Notes under the pieces: model-generated
The model's database searches: none
The model's input: only the letters and a program-made list of their open reading frames with translations
Told to the model about the DNA's origin: nothing
Program-made: the position numbers and the translations under genes
DNA from: Opitutia bacterium
GTDB taxonomy: Bacteria > Verrucomicrobiota > Verrucomicrobiia > Opitutales > UBA953
Direction: 5' to 3'
Assembly (NCBI GenBank): GCA_947378905.1
Contig: CANCLV010000009.1
Span: 1-31,917, forward strand
DNA: 31,917 nucleotides
Shown here: piece after piece, positions 23,790 to 31,907 of the stretch
Layout of the letters: each line of letters begins with the position of its first letter
Position numbering within the stretch: position 1 is the stretch's first letter

Positions 23790-24250
23790 GTAGCTGGGAC
23801 GTCACCACACGCCCCTCAGCTATTTCGGGTCAAGGTCTCTTCGCAACGCGCGGCTTTTCGCCAGGCGAAATCATCGCCCCTTACTTGGGAAAAGTTCTTA
23901 CCTCTCGGCCGATAAAATCTTCGGAGTCGTCTGCTACTTATATTTTGGAGATTAAACCCGGACTCTGGATAGACGGTTCCGACATCCAAAATCCTGCGCG
24001 CTCAGCCAACCACTCCTGCGAACCCAACGCTGAACTAGTGATGAATGAGTCGAAAAATATTGCTAACCTTTGTGCGTCGTCAGCCATCCTGCCGGGTGAC
24101 GAAATAACCTTTGATTACGGCTTTTCGCTATCAGAAAGCCTGTTTAACCCCTGTACCTGCGGAAAAATGAGCTGCCCAGGTAAAATCATTGCCGAACCAC
24201 TGCGCCCCGCCCTCCGTCGCCACCTACGTTTTTTACGTCGAAGGGATTGA
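23786..24250 (+). CDS. SET-domain protein lysine methyltransferase
   Basis: A 154-residue stand-alone SET domain. Such enzymes move a methyl group from S-adenosylmethionine to a lysine side chain. Visible parts are the N-terminal ISGQGLFATRGFSPGEIIAPY, the SAM/active-site ARSANHSCEPNAE (NHSC at 75-78), PGDEITFDYGF (catalytic Tyr at 111) and a complete post-SET zinc motif C123-x-C125-x4-C130 (CTCGKMSC), which with Cys78 can form the zinc site as in eukaryotic enzymes. A basic C-terminal tail (RRHLRFLRRRD) could bind nucleic acid or ribosomes. Its ATG overlaps the gpsA stop. SET proteins occur in Chlamydiae and other PVC bacteria, but their targets are mostly unknown; a histone-like protein or ribosomal protein is possible. 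Confidence 0.88.
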   Translation: MSSWDVTTRPSAISGQGLFATRGFSPGEIIAPYLGKVLTSRPIKSSESSATYILEIKPGLWIDGSDIQNPARSANHSCEPNAELVMNESKNIANLCASSAILPGDEITFDYGFSLSESLFNPCTCGKMSCPGKIIAEPLRPALRRHLRFLRRRD

Positions 24251-24300
24251 CCAATCGCCCTCTGAGCCTCACTTTTCGGACGTCTATTTATACCCCCTAA

Positions 24301-25692
24301 ATGAAAAAAGTAGCTATTACAGAACTTGATCCACGCCTGCAAAAGCAAATCGCTGCCGCCGATCAACAACTCAAGACCAATCCACAATATGCCATGGAAA
24401 TTCTCGCTGGCATCTTGTCGCGTAATCCAGGTTGCTTAGAAGTACGTCGCTCACTCCGCCGTTCCCAAAAAGCTATTCTCGGAGTCAAAAAAGGTCTGTT
24501 CGATGGACTACTCGGTGGCAACCCCGACAAAGTAGCCGAAAAAGATCCTCTCGCCGCTATCCAAGCCGCCGAAGACACGTTCGCCAAAAAGCCAGGTGAC
24601 ATCGGTGCCAATAAATTACTCGCAGCCGCTGCGCTCAAACTCGACTTCCCTGAGCTCGCTGCCTTCGCCTACGAAGAACTCACTCAGGTCGACGCAAAAA
24701 ATGTTCAACACTTCATCGACCTAGCGAACACCTGGATTGCCGCACACGAATACGATGCTGCCCTCAATGCAGCTGATGCAGGCTTGAAAATTTTCCCTGG
24801 AAATGGCGACCTCCAAGAGGCCGTTCGTAAAGCATCTGTTAGCAAAACGATGCGAAAAGGAAATTGGGAAGACAAAGGTGACTTCCAATCCAAACTTAAA
24901 GACAAAGACGAAGCTCTACGCCTCGAACAAGCCGCTCGTACAGTTACCGACTCTGGTACCGCAATCGAACAAGCCGCCGCTCTCGCCGTTAAAATCCAAG
25001 CGCAACCTGACAGCCTCGATCTCTACCGCGATATCGTTCGTCAATTCATCGCCGCTGGTGATCTCGACAGCGCCATCGCTTGGCTACAACGCGGTCGTCT
25101 TACCACGCTCGGCAAACAAGATTCTTCTCTCGAACGTCAAGAAATCGACCTCATTGTTCAACGCTTTGAAAAGATTTCCAAACAACTTAAAGAAAAAGTT
25201 CAGGCCAACGCTGCCGACGCTGCTGCCGCTGCCGAACTCGCCAAGAACGAAGCCGAACTCTCGGCCTATCGCTTACAAACCACAGCGAGCCTCGTTGAGC
25301 GTTATCCCAATGACTACTCATTCAGATTCGAATACGGCAACTTACTCCTTAACGCAGGTCGTATCGACGAATCAGTTCAGCAATTACAATATGCACAGCG
25401 TAATCCCAAATTCCGCCAAGCTTCGATTCTCGCCATCGGCAAAGCTTTCGTGGCCAGCTCCAAGTTTGATTTAGCCGTCGATCAATTCAACTTAGCTAAA
25501 TCTGAACTACAAGTAATGAACGACCTCAAAAAGGATGTCATTTACGAATTGGCCAGTGCCTTTGAGAAAATGGGTCGCACCAAAGAAGCAGTCGAAGAAT
25601 TCAAAGCAATTTACATGGCCGACTCTGGTTATCGCGATGTTTCGAAGAAGATTAACGCCTTCTACGAAAGCCAAAAGGGCCCAGCATCCTAA
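24301..25692 (+). CDS. TPR-repeat protein, unknown function
   Basis: A 463-residue soluble helical protein with at least five TPR-like units: PQYAMEILAGILSRNPGCLE (29-48), FAYEELTQVDAKNVQ near 125, HEYDAALNAADAGLKIFPGN near 150, DLDSAIAWLQRGR near 255, RIDESVQQLQYAQRNP near 360, and SKFDLAVDQFNLAK near 390. A Lys/Asp/Glu-rich segment lies at about 185-210, and an alanine-rich coiled-coil stretch around 300-320. No signal peptide or membrane segment is seen. Codon use is noticeably biased towards C-ending codons, suggesting strong expression. No Shine-Dalgarno precedes the ATG. It lies between the panB-gpsA-SET operon (50 nt) and purA (59 nt). TPRs scaffold protein complexes; partners cannot be inferred. 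Confidence 0.82.
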   Translation: MKKVAITELDPRLQKQIAAADQQLKTNPQYAMEILAGILSRNPGCLEVRRSLRRSQKAILGVKKGLFDGLLGGNPDKVAEKDPLAAIQAAEDTFAKKPGDIGANKLLAAAALKLDFPELAAFAYEELTQVDAKNVQHFIDLANTWIAAHEYDAALNAADAGLKIFPGNGDLQEAVRKASVSKTMRKGNWEDKGDFQSKLKDKDEALRLEQAARTVTDSGTAIEQAAALAVKIQAQPDSLDLYRDIVRQFIAAGDLDSAIAWLQRGRLTTLGKQDSSLERQEIDLIVQRFEKISKQLKEKVQANAADAAAAAELAKNEAELSAYRLQTTASLVERYPNDYSFRFEYGNLLLNAGRIDESVQQLQYAQRNPKFRQASILAIGKAFVASSKFDLAVDQFNLAKSELQVMNDLKKDVIYELASAFEKMGRTKEAVEEFKAIYMADSGYRDVSKKINAFYESQKGPAS

Positions 25693-25751
25693 TTTTGTTT
25701 TGTATTTTTTACTAAGCAGGAGAATACTCCCGTTTCCTCCTTTCTGCTGCC

Positions 25752-27293
25752 ATGTCCCTGACGCCCTTTAAAAGCCTCCTCATTGCCGACGTCGGCATCA
25801 GTATGGGCGACGAGGGTAAAGGTCGTGTCATCCCCGAAATCGTTCGCGAACTTCAACACCTCACGGGTCGTCGTGATGTCGTCGGTACCGTTCTAAAAGT
25901 CAACGGCGGCGCAAACTCTGGTCACACGGTCGCAGGCCTCAAATTAAACCTCCTTCCTGGCGGCGTCGCTGAACACGATGTAGGTTGTCTTGCTCTGGGA
26001 TCAGGCGTCGTTGCCGACCCACGTAAAGCTCTCTGGGAAGCCCTCCCGGTCGAAAAACTCGGCTACCCTGTCCTCTCACGCCTCCTCATCGACGAGCGTT
26101 GCATGGTGAGCGACATTTCACACCGCATTCTCGATCTCGCTTGGGAAGATTATCGCGTCCATGTGCTCGGACAAGAAGCACGTGGTTCCACAGGTCGCGG
26201 AATCACCCCCGCCTACGCTGACGAAGTCGGCCAAATGCAAATTCACTATTCGGAGTTTCTTGGAAATAAATCTGATTACGCCAAGCGTCTGTCAGCTCGA
26301 CTCAACCGCGCCGCCGACATCGTTCAAAACGTCTGCAAACTCAGCCCAGAAAAATGGTCAGCCCTTTTCACCAAACTTACCGAAGCCGAACTGCGTGCTA
26401 ATAAAGGTGCGATCGACGCTGGAGTTTTCACCGCAGCTGAATTTGACTTCACTCGTTTCGCTGGATCTAAGCCTTTCACTTTTAATCACGATGCAGTCTT
26501 AGCCGCCTATTGGGAAGCTGGATCTAAACTCGCCCACACGATTGGCGACGTTCGTGAACGTATTTTATCCGACCTTTCAGCAGATCGTCGCATCATCGGT
26601 GAATTCGGACAAGCCTACTGGCTAGATAAGCGCGCTGGCTTCGCTCCTAACGTTACAGCTTCGCACACTTACACTCCCGAGTTCTTTCAATCGGCGGGCA
26701 TTCCTGTTCAAGCCATTCACACCGTGGGTTGTTGCAAAGCTTACGACACCAAGGTGGGCACACACGTCTTCATTACAAAAATGGAAGAGTCTCACCCTCT
26801 TCAACGGGCCCTCGCTAAATTAGAATTTGGTACCAGTACTGGACGTCAACGCATGGTCGGTTGGTCCGACCTCGTAGAAAAAGCCGATACACTTCGTTAC
26901 GGTGGATTTGATGACTTAGTATTGAACAAACTCGATGCCCTTTCTCCGCACGGCGAATGGACCGGCGGAGATTTACAACTTTGCACAGGCTACCGCGACA
27001 ACTCAGGTAAAATTCACTTAGGCGTGCCGCGTAATGACGCTGTCCGTCGTACCCTCACACCCATCTACGCAACCCTGCCTGGCTGGAAATCCGATATCTC
27101 AAAAGTCCGCTCTTGGGCACAACTTCCTGCCGAGGCCCGTCGCTACGTAACATTTACGATGTCAGAAATGGTGCGACTCGCCTCACGTGGAAACACTCTC
27201 AAGACCTTGCCTAATCTCCGTTACATTGGAGTCGGACCCGACCCTGATCAGATTATTTCCGACGTGCCTACGACGTCTGAGTTAATAAAATAA
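25752..27293 (+). CDS. purA: adenylosuccinate synthetase, long divergent form
   Basis: At 513 residues this is ~80 longer than the usual PurA (about 430). PurA joins aspartate to IMP using GTP, the first step from IMP to AMP. Recognisable sites are GDEGKG (19-24, with the catalytic Asp), KVNGGANSGHTV (catalytic His, usually GGNNAGHTV), GSTGRGITPAYAD (usually GTTGRGIGPAY), VGCCKAYDTKVG (usually GVxKAYxTRVG), FGTSTGRQRMVGW, LNKLDAL and the C-terminal IGVGPDPDQII. The normal WGDEGKG has Met for Trp, and the EGAQGxxLDIDHG/PFVTSSN region is replaced by GEFGQAYWLDKRAGFAPNVTASHT. All catalytic residues I can place are kept, so it is probably active. It may be a lineage-specific subfamily; a related ligase with another acceptor is a less likely alternative. 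Confidence 0.85.
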   Translation: MSLTPFKSLLIADVGISMGDEGKGRVIPEIVRELQHLTGRRDVVGTVLKVNGGANSGHTVAGLKLNLLPGGVAEHDVGCLALGSGVVADPRKALWEALPVEKLGYPVLSRLLIDERCMVSDISHRILDLAWEDYRVHVLGQEARGSTGRGITPAYADEVGQMQIHYSEFLGNKSDYAKRLSARLNRAADIVQNVCKLSPEKWSALFTKLTEAELRANKGAIDAGVFTAAEFDFTRFAGSKPFTFNHDAVLAAYWEAGSKLAHTIGDVRERILSDLSADRRIIGEFGQAYWLDKRAGFAPNVTASHTYTPEFFQSAGIPVQAIHTVGCCKAYDTKVGTHVFITKMEESHPLQRALAKLEFGTSTGRQRMVGWSDLVEKADTLRYGGFDDLVLNKLDALSPHGEWTGGDLQLCTGYRDNSGKIHLGVPRNDAVRRTLTPIYATLPGWKSDISKVRSWAQLPAEARRYVTFTMSEMVRLASRGNTLKTLPNLRYIGVGPDPDQIISDVPTTSELIK

Positions 27294-27296
27294 ATA

Positions 27297-28700
27297 TTAT
27301 CCTCGGAGGTGCGGCAGTAAAATGGCGCCCGCGATGAGGAAGTAAATAATCAGCCCTGTGACGTCGACAATGGTGGCGACGAAGGGTGCTGCTGCTTTGG
27401 CTGGATCAAAACCCATTCTTCTTAGAATAAAAGGTAACATCGCGCCTGATAAACTGCCCCATAAGACAACTCCAATGAGCGAGAAGAAGATAACGAAAGC
27501 TAATAATAGCCAATGTTCGCCATAACCAGGAGTGCTTCCACAGAGATTAGGGAAGAAGTAATGCCAAATCGTAATGCGAGCAAAACCAATAGAACCTAGA
27601 ATTACGCCCAGTCCTAGACCGCTCGTAATTTCGCGGCGAAAAACTTTGAACCAGTCACGTAAATTAACTTCGGCCAAAGCCATCGCACGAATCACGAGTG
27701 CCGATGACTGTGAGCCAGAATTACCACCCGACGAAATAATGAGCGGCAAGAATAAAGATAATACAACGGCTTTCTGGATCTCGCCCTCGAAGAAACCCAT
27801 CGCCGTTGCCGTAAACATTTCTCCAATAAACAGAATTACCAGCCATCCGGCTCGCTGACGAATCAACTGAAGCAGTGGTGTGTCCAAGAGAGGTTCTTCG
27901 GGAACTTCTACCGCACCCAAGAAGGCGATGTCTTTAGCGGCCTCTTCACTGGCTGTCTCTAAAACGTCGTCGACGGTCACAATACCCATGACAATCATAT
28001 CTGCATTCACTACGGGAATAATTGTACGTGAGTGCTTGCGGAACAATTTGACTGCATCGACCTGAGAGTCCGTAACCTTCAAGTAAATGGGGGGTGCCGC
28101 AGGTAAGTCTGAAACTTTCGACGTCGCATCAGCTGTGAAAATATCACGGATGCGGTGCACGCCTAACAATTTTCCTGCTTCATCAACCGAACAAACAACG
28201 TGCACGTAATAAACATCCTTCGCTCGTTCTTTGACATAATCTAATGCCTGCTGAATCGTCCAATTCTGACGAATCGAAACAAACTTCGTCGTCATCATTC
28301 GACCTACGCTATGTTCGGGATAGCCTAAAAGCTGTAAAGCGACCCTTTGCTGGGCAGGATCAAGCAAGGTTAACAAACTTACCGCATGCTCCGGACATTC
28401 TTCTAAAAAAGCCGTTCGATCGTCATCCGACATCGCATTTAAAATCGATGCCGCATCCTTCTCGCCCAAGGCACGAATTAAATCTTCTTGGTGATTAGGA
28501 TCAATGTATTCAAAAATCTCGGCCGCCACCGTCTTAGGTAACAAACGAAAACTGACCGCCATTTCCACGGGGTCTAAATGTTCCAATAAGTCCGATGCAT
28601 CTGCATGCGGTAAACCGACTAACAATTGACGGATTCCCTGGAAGTCGCGCTTCTCAATGAGAAGATGGACGTTCTCAATATGCTCTGGAGTTGCCGTCAT
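27297..28700 (-). CDS. mgtE: magnesium transporter MgtE
   Basis: About 467 residues, full-length MgtE, a Mg2+-gated magnesium channel. Order of parts: an N-terminal superhelical domain (HIENVHLLIEKRDFQGIRQLL; DLLEHLDPVEMAVSFRLL), two CBS domains (TTKFVSIRQNWTIQQAL and PPIYLKVTDSQVDAVKLF), a plug helix and five membrane segments. The pore-region signatures LIISSGGNSGSQSSALVIRAMAL and FVATIVDVTGLIIYF match the family, including the Asp of the selectivity site. I prefer the ATG at 28700 (MTATPEHIENV); the frame extends 12 codons upstream. The stop is 3 nt from the purA stop. No magnesium riboswitch was recognised upstream. Confidence 0.93.
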   Translation of the reverse strand: MTATPEHIENVHLLIEKRDFQGIRQLLVGLPHADASDLLEHLDPVEMAVSFRLLPKTVAAEIFEYIDPNHQEDLIRALGEKDAASILNAMSDDDRTAFLEECPEHAVSLLTLLDPAQQRVALQLLGYPEHSVGRMMTTKFVSIRQNWTIQQALDYVKERAKDVYYVHVVCSVDEAGKLLGVHRIRDIFTADATSKVSDLPAAPPIYLKVTDSQVDAVKLFRKHSRTIIPVVNADMIVMGIVTVDDVLETASEEAAKDIAFLGAVEVPEEPLLDTPLLQLIRQRAGWLVILFIGEMFTATAMGFFEGEIQKAVVLSLFLPLIISSGGNSGSQSSALVIRAMALAEVNLRDWFKVFRREITSGLGLGVILGSIGFARITIWHYFFPNLCGSTPGYGEHWLLLAFVIFFSLIGVVLWGSLSGAMLPFILRRMGFDPAKAAAPFVATIVDVTGLIIYFLIAGAILLPHLRG

Positions 28701-28775
28701 GCAAATAATCTGCCACTGATACCGAGACTTGGGCAAACCCTAAAATCGTTTTTCACCACTTCGTAACTTTTCACC

Positions 28776-29102
28776 ATGCAACATAATTTTGCACTACCCC
28801 TCTGGTCTCTCGTCGATCAACGTAAAGTGGAATTAGGTAAATCGGACATGCGTGGCTTGGCTAAAGAACTGGGACGCTGGCTTAATCATAATTTCGATAT
28901 TAATCATAAGGGAACCGCCATCGAAGAGCCAACCGACCCCACCGAATCTGGCGAGCCAATGCTAATTGTCGCAGGAGTCGAGCAATCCAAGTGGCCTGCC
29001 ATGATTGCCCTAGCTCAAAGTAAGAAAACGAAACTATTTATAGTATTAGTCAACGAATCGGGTCAATTCACACTGAAGGAATTGAAATTACCCGAAGTAT
29101 AA
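28776..29102 (+). CDS. small hypothetical protein
   Basis: A 108-residue protein I cannot assign. It has an alternating strand/helix pattern: an N-terminal LPLWSLVDQRKVELG, a helix with DMRGLAKELGRWLNHNF, a proline/threonine-rich loop around 47-60, then MLIVAGVEQSKWPAMIALA and TKLFIVLVNESGQFTLKEL. No cysteines, signal peptide or membrane segment are seen. It is divergent from mgtE (75 nt between starts) and convergent with the GYF_2/PH-like gene (21 nt between stops). The clean fit between neighbours supports it as a gene. Confidence 0.6.
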   Translation: MQHNFALPLWSLVDQRKVELGKSDMRGLAKELGRWLNHNFDINHKGTAIEEPTDPTESGEPMLIVAGVEQSKWPAMIALAQSKKTKLFIVLVNESGQFTLKELKLPEV

Positions 29103-29123
29103 GAAGAAAGCCAACCAGATGGG

Positions 29124-30398
29124 TTAGTTCTTCGCTTCCCTAACCAGCCGCTTCAATAGTACGGTCGCGTCCCCTGCGCCGTAATCGAAATTAAAGAAAA
29201 CGTCCCCGCCCGAGTCTTTACCTATTTCGATCCCGTTATTATATTCTTTGATATCGAGGACTTTGTTTAATTTAAAATTAAGATTCTTAAATTCGCCGTT
29301 AAATATAACGCGTTGATCAGTAAAAATCGCAGTTCCGCTATCAATTTTCGTTAACTGATCCTTTGTCTCGCGCTGCACATCGAAACTGCCTACGCGATAT
29401 CGCAAACTGCCAAATATTTTAATACTCGACGAGAATCCGCCGTAGTTTCTTCGAACTACCGTACGCTTAACTTGCAGTAAATTCACGGGCTGCATCCAGT
29501 AACAAACCTCATTTCCTAATTCTAAGTTACATTCGATCGGCGTGAGCTCGCCCTTCATGAGTTTGTAATATTTTTGAGCCCGATTAAACGCTGCCTGAAT
29601 CGCTGGATAGTTTGCTAAATGTAAATCGAGATCAGCGGTAAATTGATTAAAGACTTTAACGTTTTCAGGAGAGATAATCGATTCTCCATCGACCGTCTCA
29701 CACAAGTACTTCAATTCCTGAGTTAAGACTTCACTCCAGATAATCGTATTAAGAGGTTCAATCACACTCTCAGGAAGTGGAATACTCTTCGCCAGCGTTC
29801 TTATTTTTTCTCTTTTGTCGGCATACTCCCCGGTCGCATTCAAAATCGCCTGAAAAGCTTTTTTATAATAGTCTAAAAAGACATCTTTTTGAATTTCATA
29901 AGCCCTCTCCTGCTTTACCCCTAAACTATACATGAGATTATTTAAATTAATCTTCTCCTGTGCGGTGAAAAGGTGGTCCTCTAAATAAGCCTGCACCATC
30001 AGTAGATACCACTCCTCTAACTCCTTACCGCAACGACGGTATAGATTAGATTGGGTCGCTTGATTGATTTGCTCAATGTCTGCTACAGTTAAAAGACACT
30101 CTTGCTGAGCTGCAGTTAATTTATCCCATAACATCGCCAACATCGTCTGTTTATTTTCACGGGACAATAATTGATCCCATAAATTGGCAGATTTTTCCTC
30201 AGGACGCGGAAAGGGTAATTTCCAAACCTTCTGCGTATTTACTAATTCATAAAGTGGCTTCCAAGCAGTCATCCCTGGACGCCAGAAAAAATCTGTCTCC
30301 ATGAGTTTACCGCTGGTAATCAAACCAGAAAGCTCCTGAACGGCAAATTGACCAATCTCCTGCCCGTCTCGAGCTACATGTACGCTATCGTCTGCCAT
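29124..30398 (-). CDS. GYF_2-domain protein with C-terminal PH-like domain, unknown function
   Basis: A 424-residue soluble protein. Residues 5-55 form a GYF_2 module (VHVARDGQEIGQFAVQELSG, then SGKLMETDFFWRPGMTAWKPL). The middle ~230 residues are helical, with LTAAQQECLLTVADIEQINQ and a repeat-like helical bundle. The C-terminal ~110 residues look like a bacterial PH/GRAM-like domain: a beta strand with SGTAIFTDQRVIFNGEFKNL, then LNKVLDIKEYNNGIEIGK and a last helix with VLLKRLVREAK; this pattern recurs in bacterial proteins with an F-T-x-x-R-hydrophobic-x-F-x-G signature. No membrane segment is present. The N-terminal module is similar in pattern to one in the GTPase protein at 12084-13802, so a functional link is possible but unproven. 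Confidence 0.7.
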   Translation of the reverse strand: MADDSVHVARDGQEIGQFAVQELSGLITSGKLMETDFFWRPGMTAWKPLYELVNTQKVWKLPFPRPEEKSANLWDQLLSRENKQTMLAMLWDKLTAAQQECLLTVADIEQINQATQSNLYRRCGKELEEWYLLMVQAYLEDHLFTAQEKINLNNLMYSLGVKQERAYEIQKDVFLDYYKKAFQAILNATGEYADKREKIRTLAKSIPLPESVIEPLNTIIWSEVLTQELKYLCETVDGESIISPENVKVFNQFTADLDLHLANYPAIQAAFNRAQKYYKLMKGELTPIECNLELGNEVCYWMQPVNLLQVKRTVVRRNYGGFSSSIKIFGSLRYRVGSFDVQRETKDQLTKIDSGTAIFTDQRVIFNGEFKNLNFKLNKVLDIKEYNNGIEIGKDSGGDVFFNFDYGAGDATVLLKRLVREAKN

Positions 30399-30443
30399 AC
30401 TAAACTAATAAAATTCTAAAAGATTTAATCAAGTTTTGGTTTA

Positions 30444-31907
30444 TCACTCACTCTTCTTGCCTTCGCCTAACTTCTTTTGCGCCTTACCAGGTGTAACCAT
30501 CTCTGGGTGCATCTTCTTACTGAGTGCCTTTAATTCGCTAATCACCTCACTATAAGCAGAATCTTTGGCGAGATTCTTGAGCTCCTGCGGGTCGTTATCG
30601 TGATCGTACAATTCCATGCCCTTCTCGCCATACTGCCATTCGGTAAATCTCCATCGCTCAGTCCGCACACTGTAACCCTGAACCTTCTCCTTACCTTTGG
30701 TTACGGTCTGTGTGTATGCAGCCCGATTCCAGGAAGCGTCGGGGTTCTCCAATAAAGGGCGTAAGCTTACACCCTCTAAACCTTCGGGTGCCTTTACACC
30801 CGCTAAGTCGGTCAGCGTTGGATATAAATCAACCAACTCAACTGTCCGCTTAGAAACCTTACCATTCGCTGATGCTCTCGGGTCTACAATAAAAAGTGGA
30901 ATTCTGGCCGCTTCCTCAAAACACGTCTGCTTCATCCATAGTCCATGTTCACCTAAGTGATACCCATGATCACTGATAAAAACGATGATGGTATTCTGAG
31001 CTAATCCTAAACGGTCTAATGCTTCAACCACACGACCGATCTGCGAATCAACGAAGGAGATGGTAGCATGATAAGCGCGACGGCACTGTTGCGCCTGTGC
31101 TGGCGTTACCCCGCGATATGGCCACTCCGCTCCAGAATCATAAGCCGCCGGTGGTACGGTTGACTTCCAGTTGGCAGCAATGGGCGGCAAGATTTCTTGC
31201 TCTATTGAATACATATCAAACCACTTCTGCGGAGCTACCCAGGGACAGTGCGGCTTGTAAAATCCAACCGCCAAAAAGAACGGCTTATCCTTATTAGTCT
31301 CCATCAACTTAATCGCCTCTGTCGCCACCTTGCCATCCGTGTGCTCCTCGTCTTTACCCGTGCGATCTGCCAGCAGTGACATCGATGAACCCAAGGCCGT
31401 AGTCGGCGGATAAATCAGAATGTCGTTTTCCAAAGCGGTCTTATCGCGACCCGCTGGATTCACGACCTGATTCCAGGAAGCTGGATCGTCCGCACCACTC
31501 GTACCGATGTCTCCAGGATTTCCGTAGTGATAAATTTTTCCAACTCGTGCGGCGAAATAACCAGCCTTCATAAACGCCTGTGGCAATGTCACTACATTCG
31601 GCAAACCCTGACGGAAATGATAAGTTAAATCCATGACCTTCGTTTTATCGGGACGTAACCCCGTCATAAATGAAGCACGACTCGGGGCACACCAAGGAAA
31701 CTGACAATAGGCCCGATCAAACTTCACACCGCGCGACGCTAACTTATCCAAGTTTGGCGACTTCACGAATGGATGACCATACACACCTAAATCATTATTC
31801 ATATCATCCGATACGATGAATAGCACATTCATCTTTTTCTCGGACTCAGCTGCCCACCCAAAAGTCGCGATTAGAAATAAGGCTAACAATGTTCGCATAC
31901 TCTTCAT
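30444..31907 (-). CDS. secreted sulfatase, iduronate-2-sulfatase-like
   Basis: A 487-residue type I sulfatase with an N-terminal signal peptide (TLLALFLIATFGWAA, probable cleavage near 20-21), so it is exported. Such enzymes remove sulfate esters from polysaccharides. Calcium ligands are Asp34 and Asp35 in FIVSDDMNNDLGVYG. The formylglycine signature is C73-A-P-S-R (CAPSRASFMTGLRP), needing an FGE-type maturase not found here. KIYHYG and ISDHGYHLGEHGLW complete the active site. YHFRQGLPNVVTLPQAF and KPHCPWVAPQKW are typical of the iduronate-sulfatase branch. The C-terminal subdomain (ELYDHDNDPQELKNLA) is intact, so the gene is complete. Sulfatases of this kind are numerous in marine Verrucomicrobiota and Planctomycetota and usually act on algal or animal sulfated glycans; the actual substrate is unknown. 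Confidence 0.92.
   Translation of the reverse strand: MKSMRTLLALFLIATFGWAAESEKKMNVLFIVSDDMNNDLGVYGHPFVKSPNLDKLASRGVKFDRAYCQFPWCAPSRASFMTGLRPDKTKVMDLTYHFRQGLPNVVTLPQAFMKAGYFAARVGKIYHYGNPGDIGTSGADDPASWNQVVNPAGRDKTALENDILIYPPTTALGSSMSLLADRTGKDEEHTDGKVATEAIKLMETNKDKPFFLAVGFYKPHCPWVAPQKWFDMYSIEQEILPPIAANWKSTVPPAAYDSGAEWPYRGVTPAQAQQCRRAYHATISFVDSQIGRVVEALDRLGLAQNTIIVFISDHGYHLGEHGLWMKQTCFEEAARIPLFIVDPRASANGKVSKRTVELVDLYPTLTDLAGVKAPEGLEGVSLRPLLENPDASWNRAAYTQTVTKGKEKVQGYSVRTERWRFTEWQYGEKGMELYDHDNDPQELKNLAKDSAYSEVISELKALSKKMHPEMVTPGKAQKKLGEGKKSE

Noticed and set aside
24803..25474. 223-codon plus-strand frame inside the TPR gene
   Set aside because: It is an out-of-frame shadow of the TPR gene, rich in Ser, Lys and Asn with no domain pattern; the TPR frame has clear repeats.
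25752..27293. PurZ-like enzyme for 2-aminoadenine (Z) DNA synthesis
   Set aside because: The catalytic Asp of GDEGKG is retained, whereas PurZ changes it, and no phage or Z-genome genes are nearby.
29103..29140. Possible bidirectional terminator between the 28776 and 29124-30398 genes
   Set aside because: Only short interrupted pairing (GAAGAA/TTCTTC and AACC/GGTT) with no T tract.
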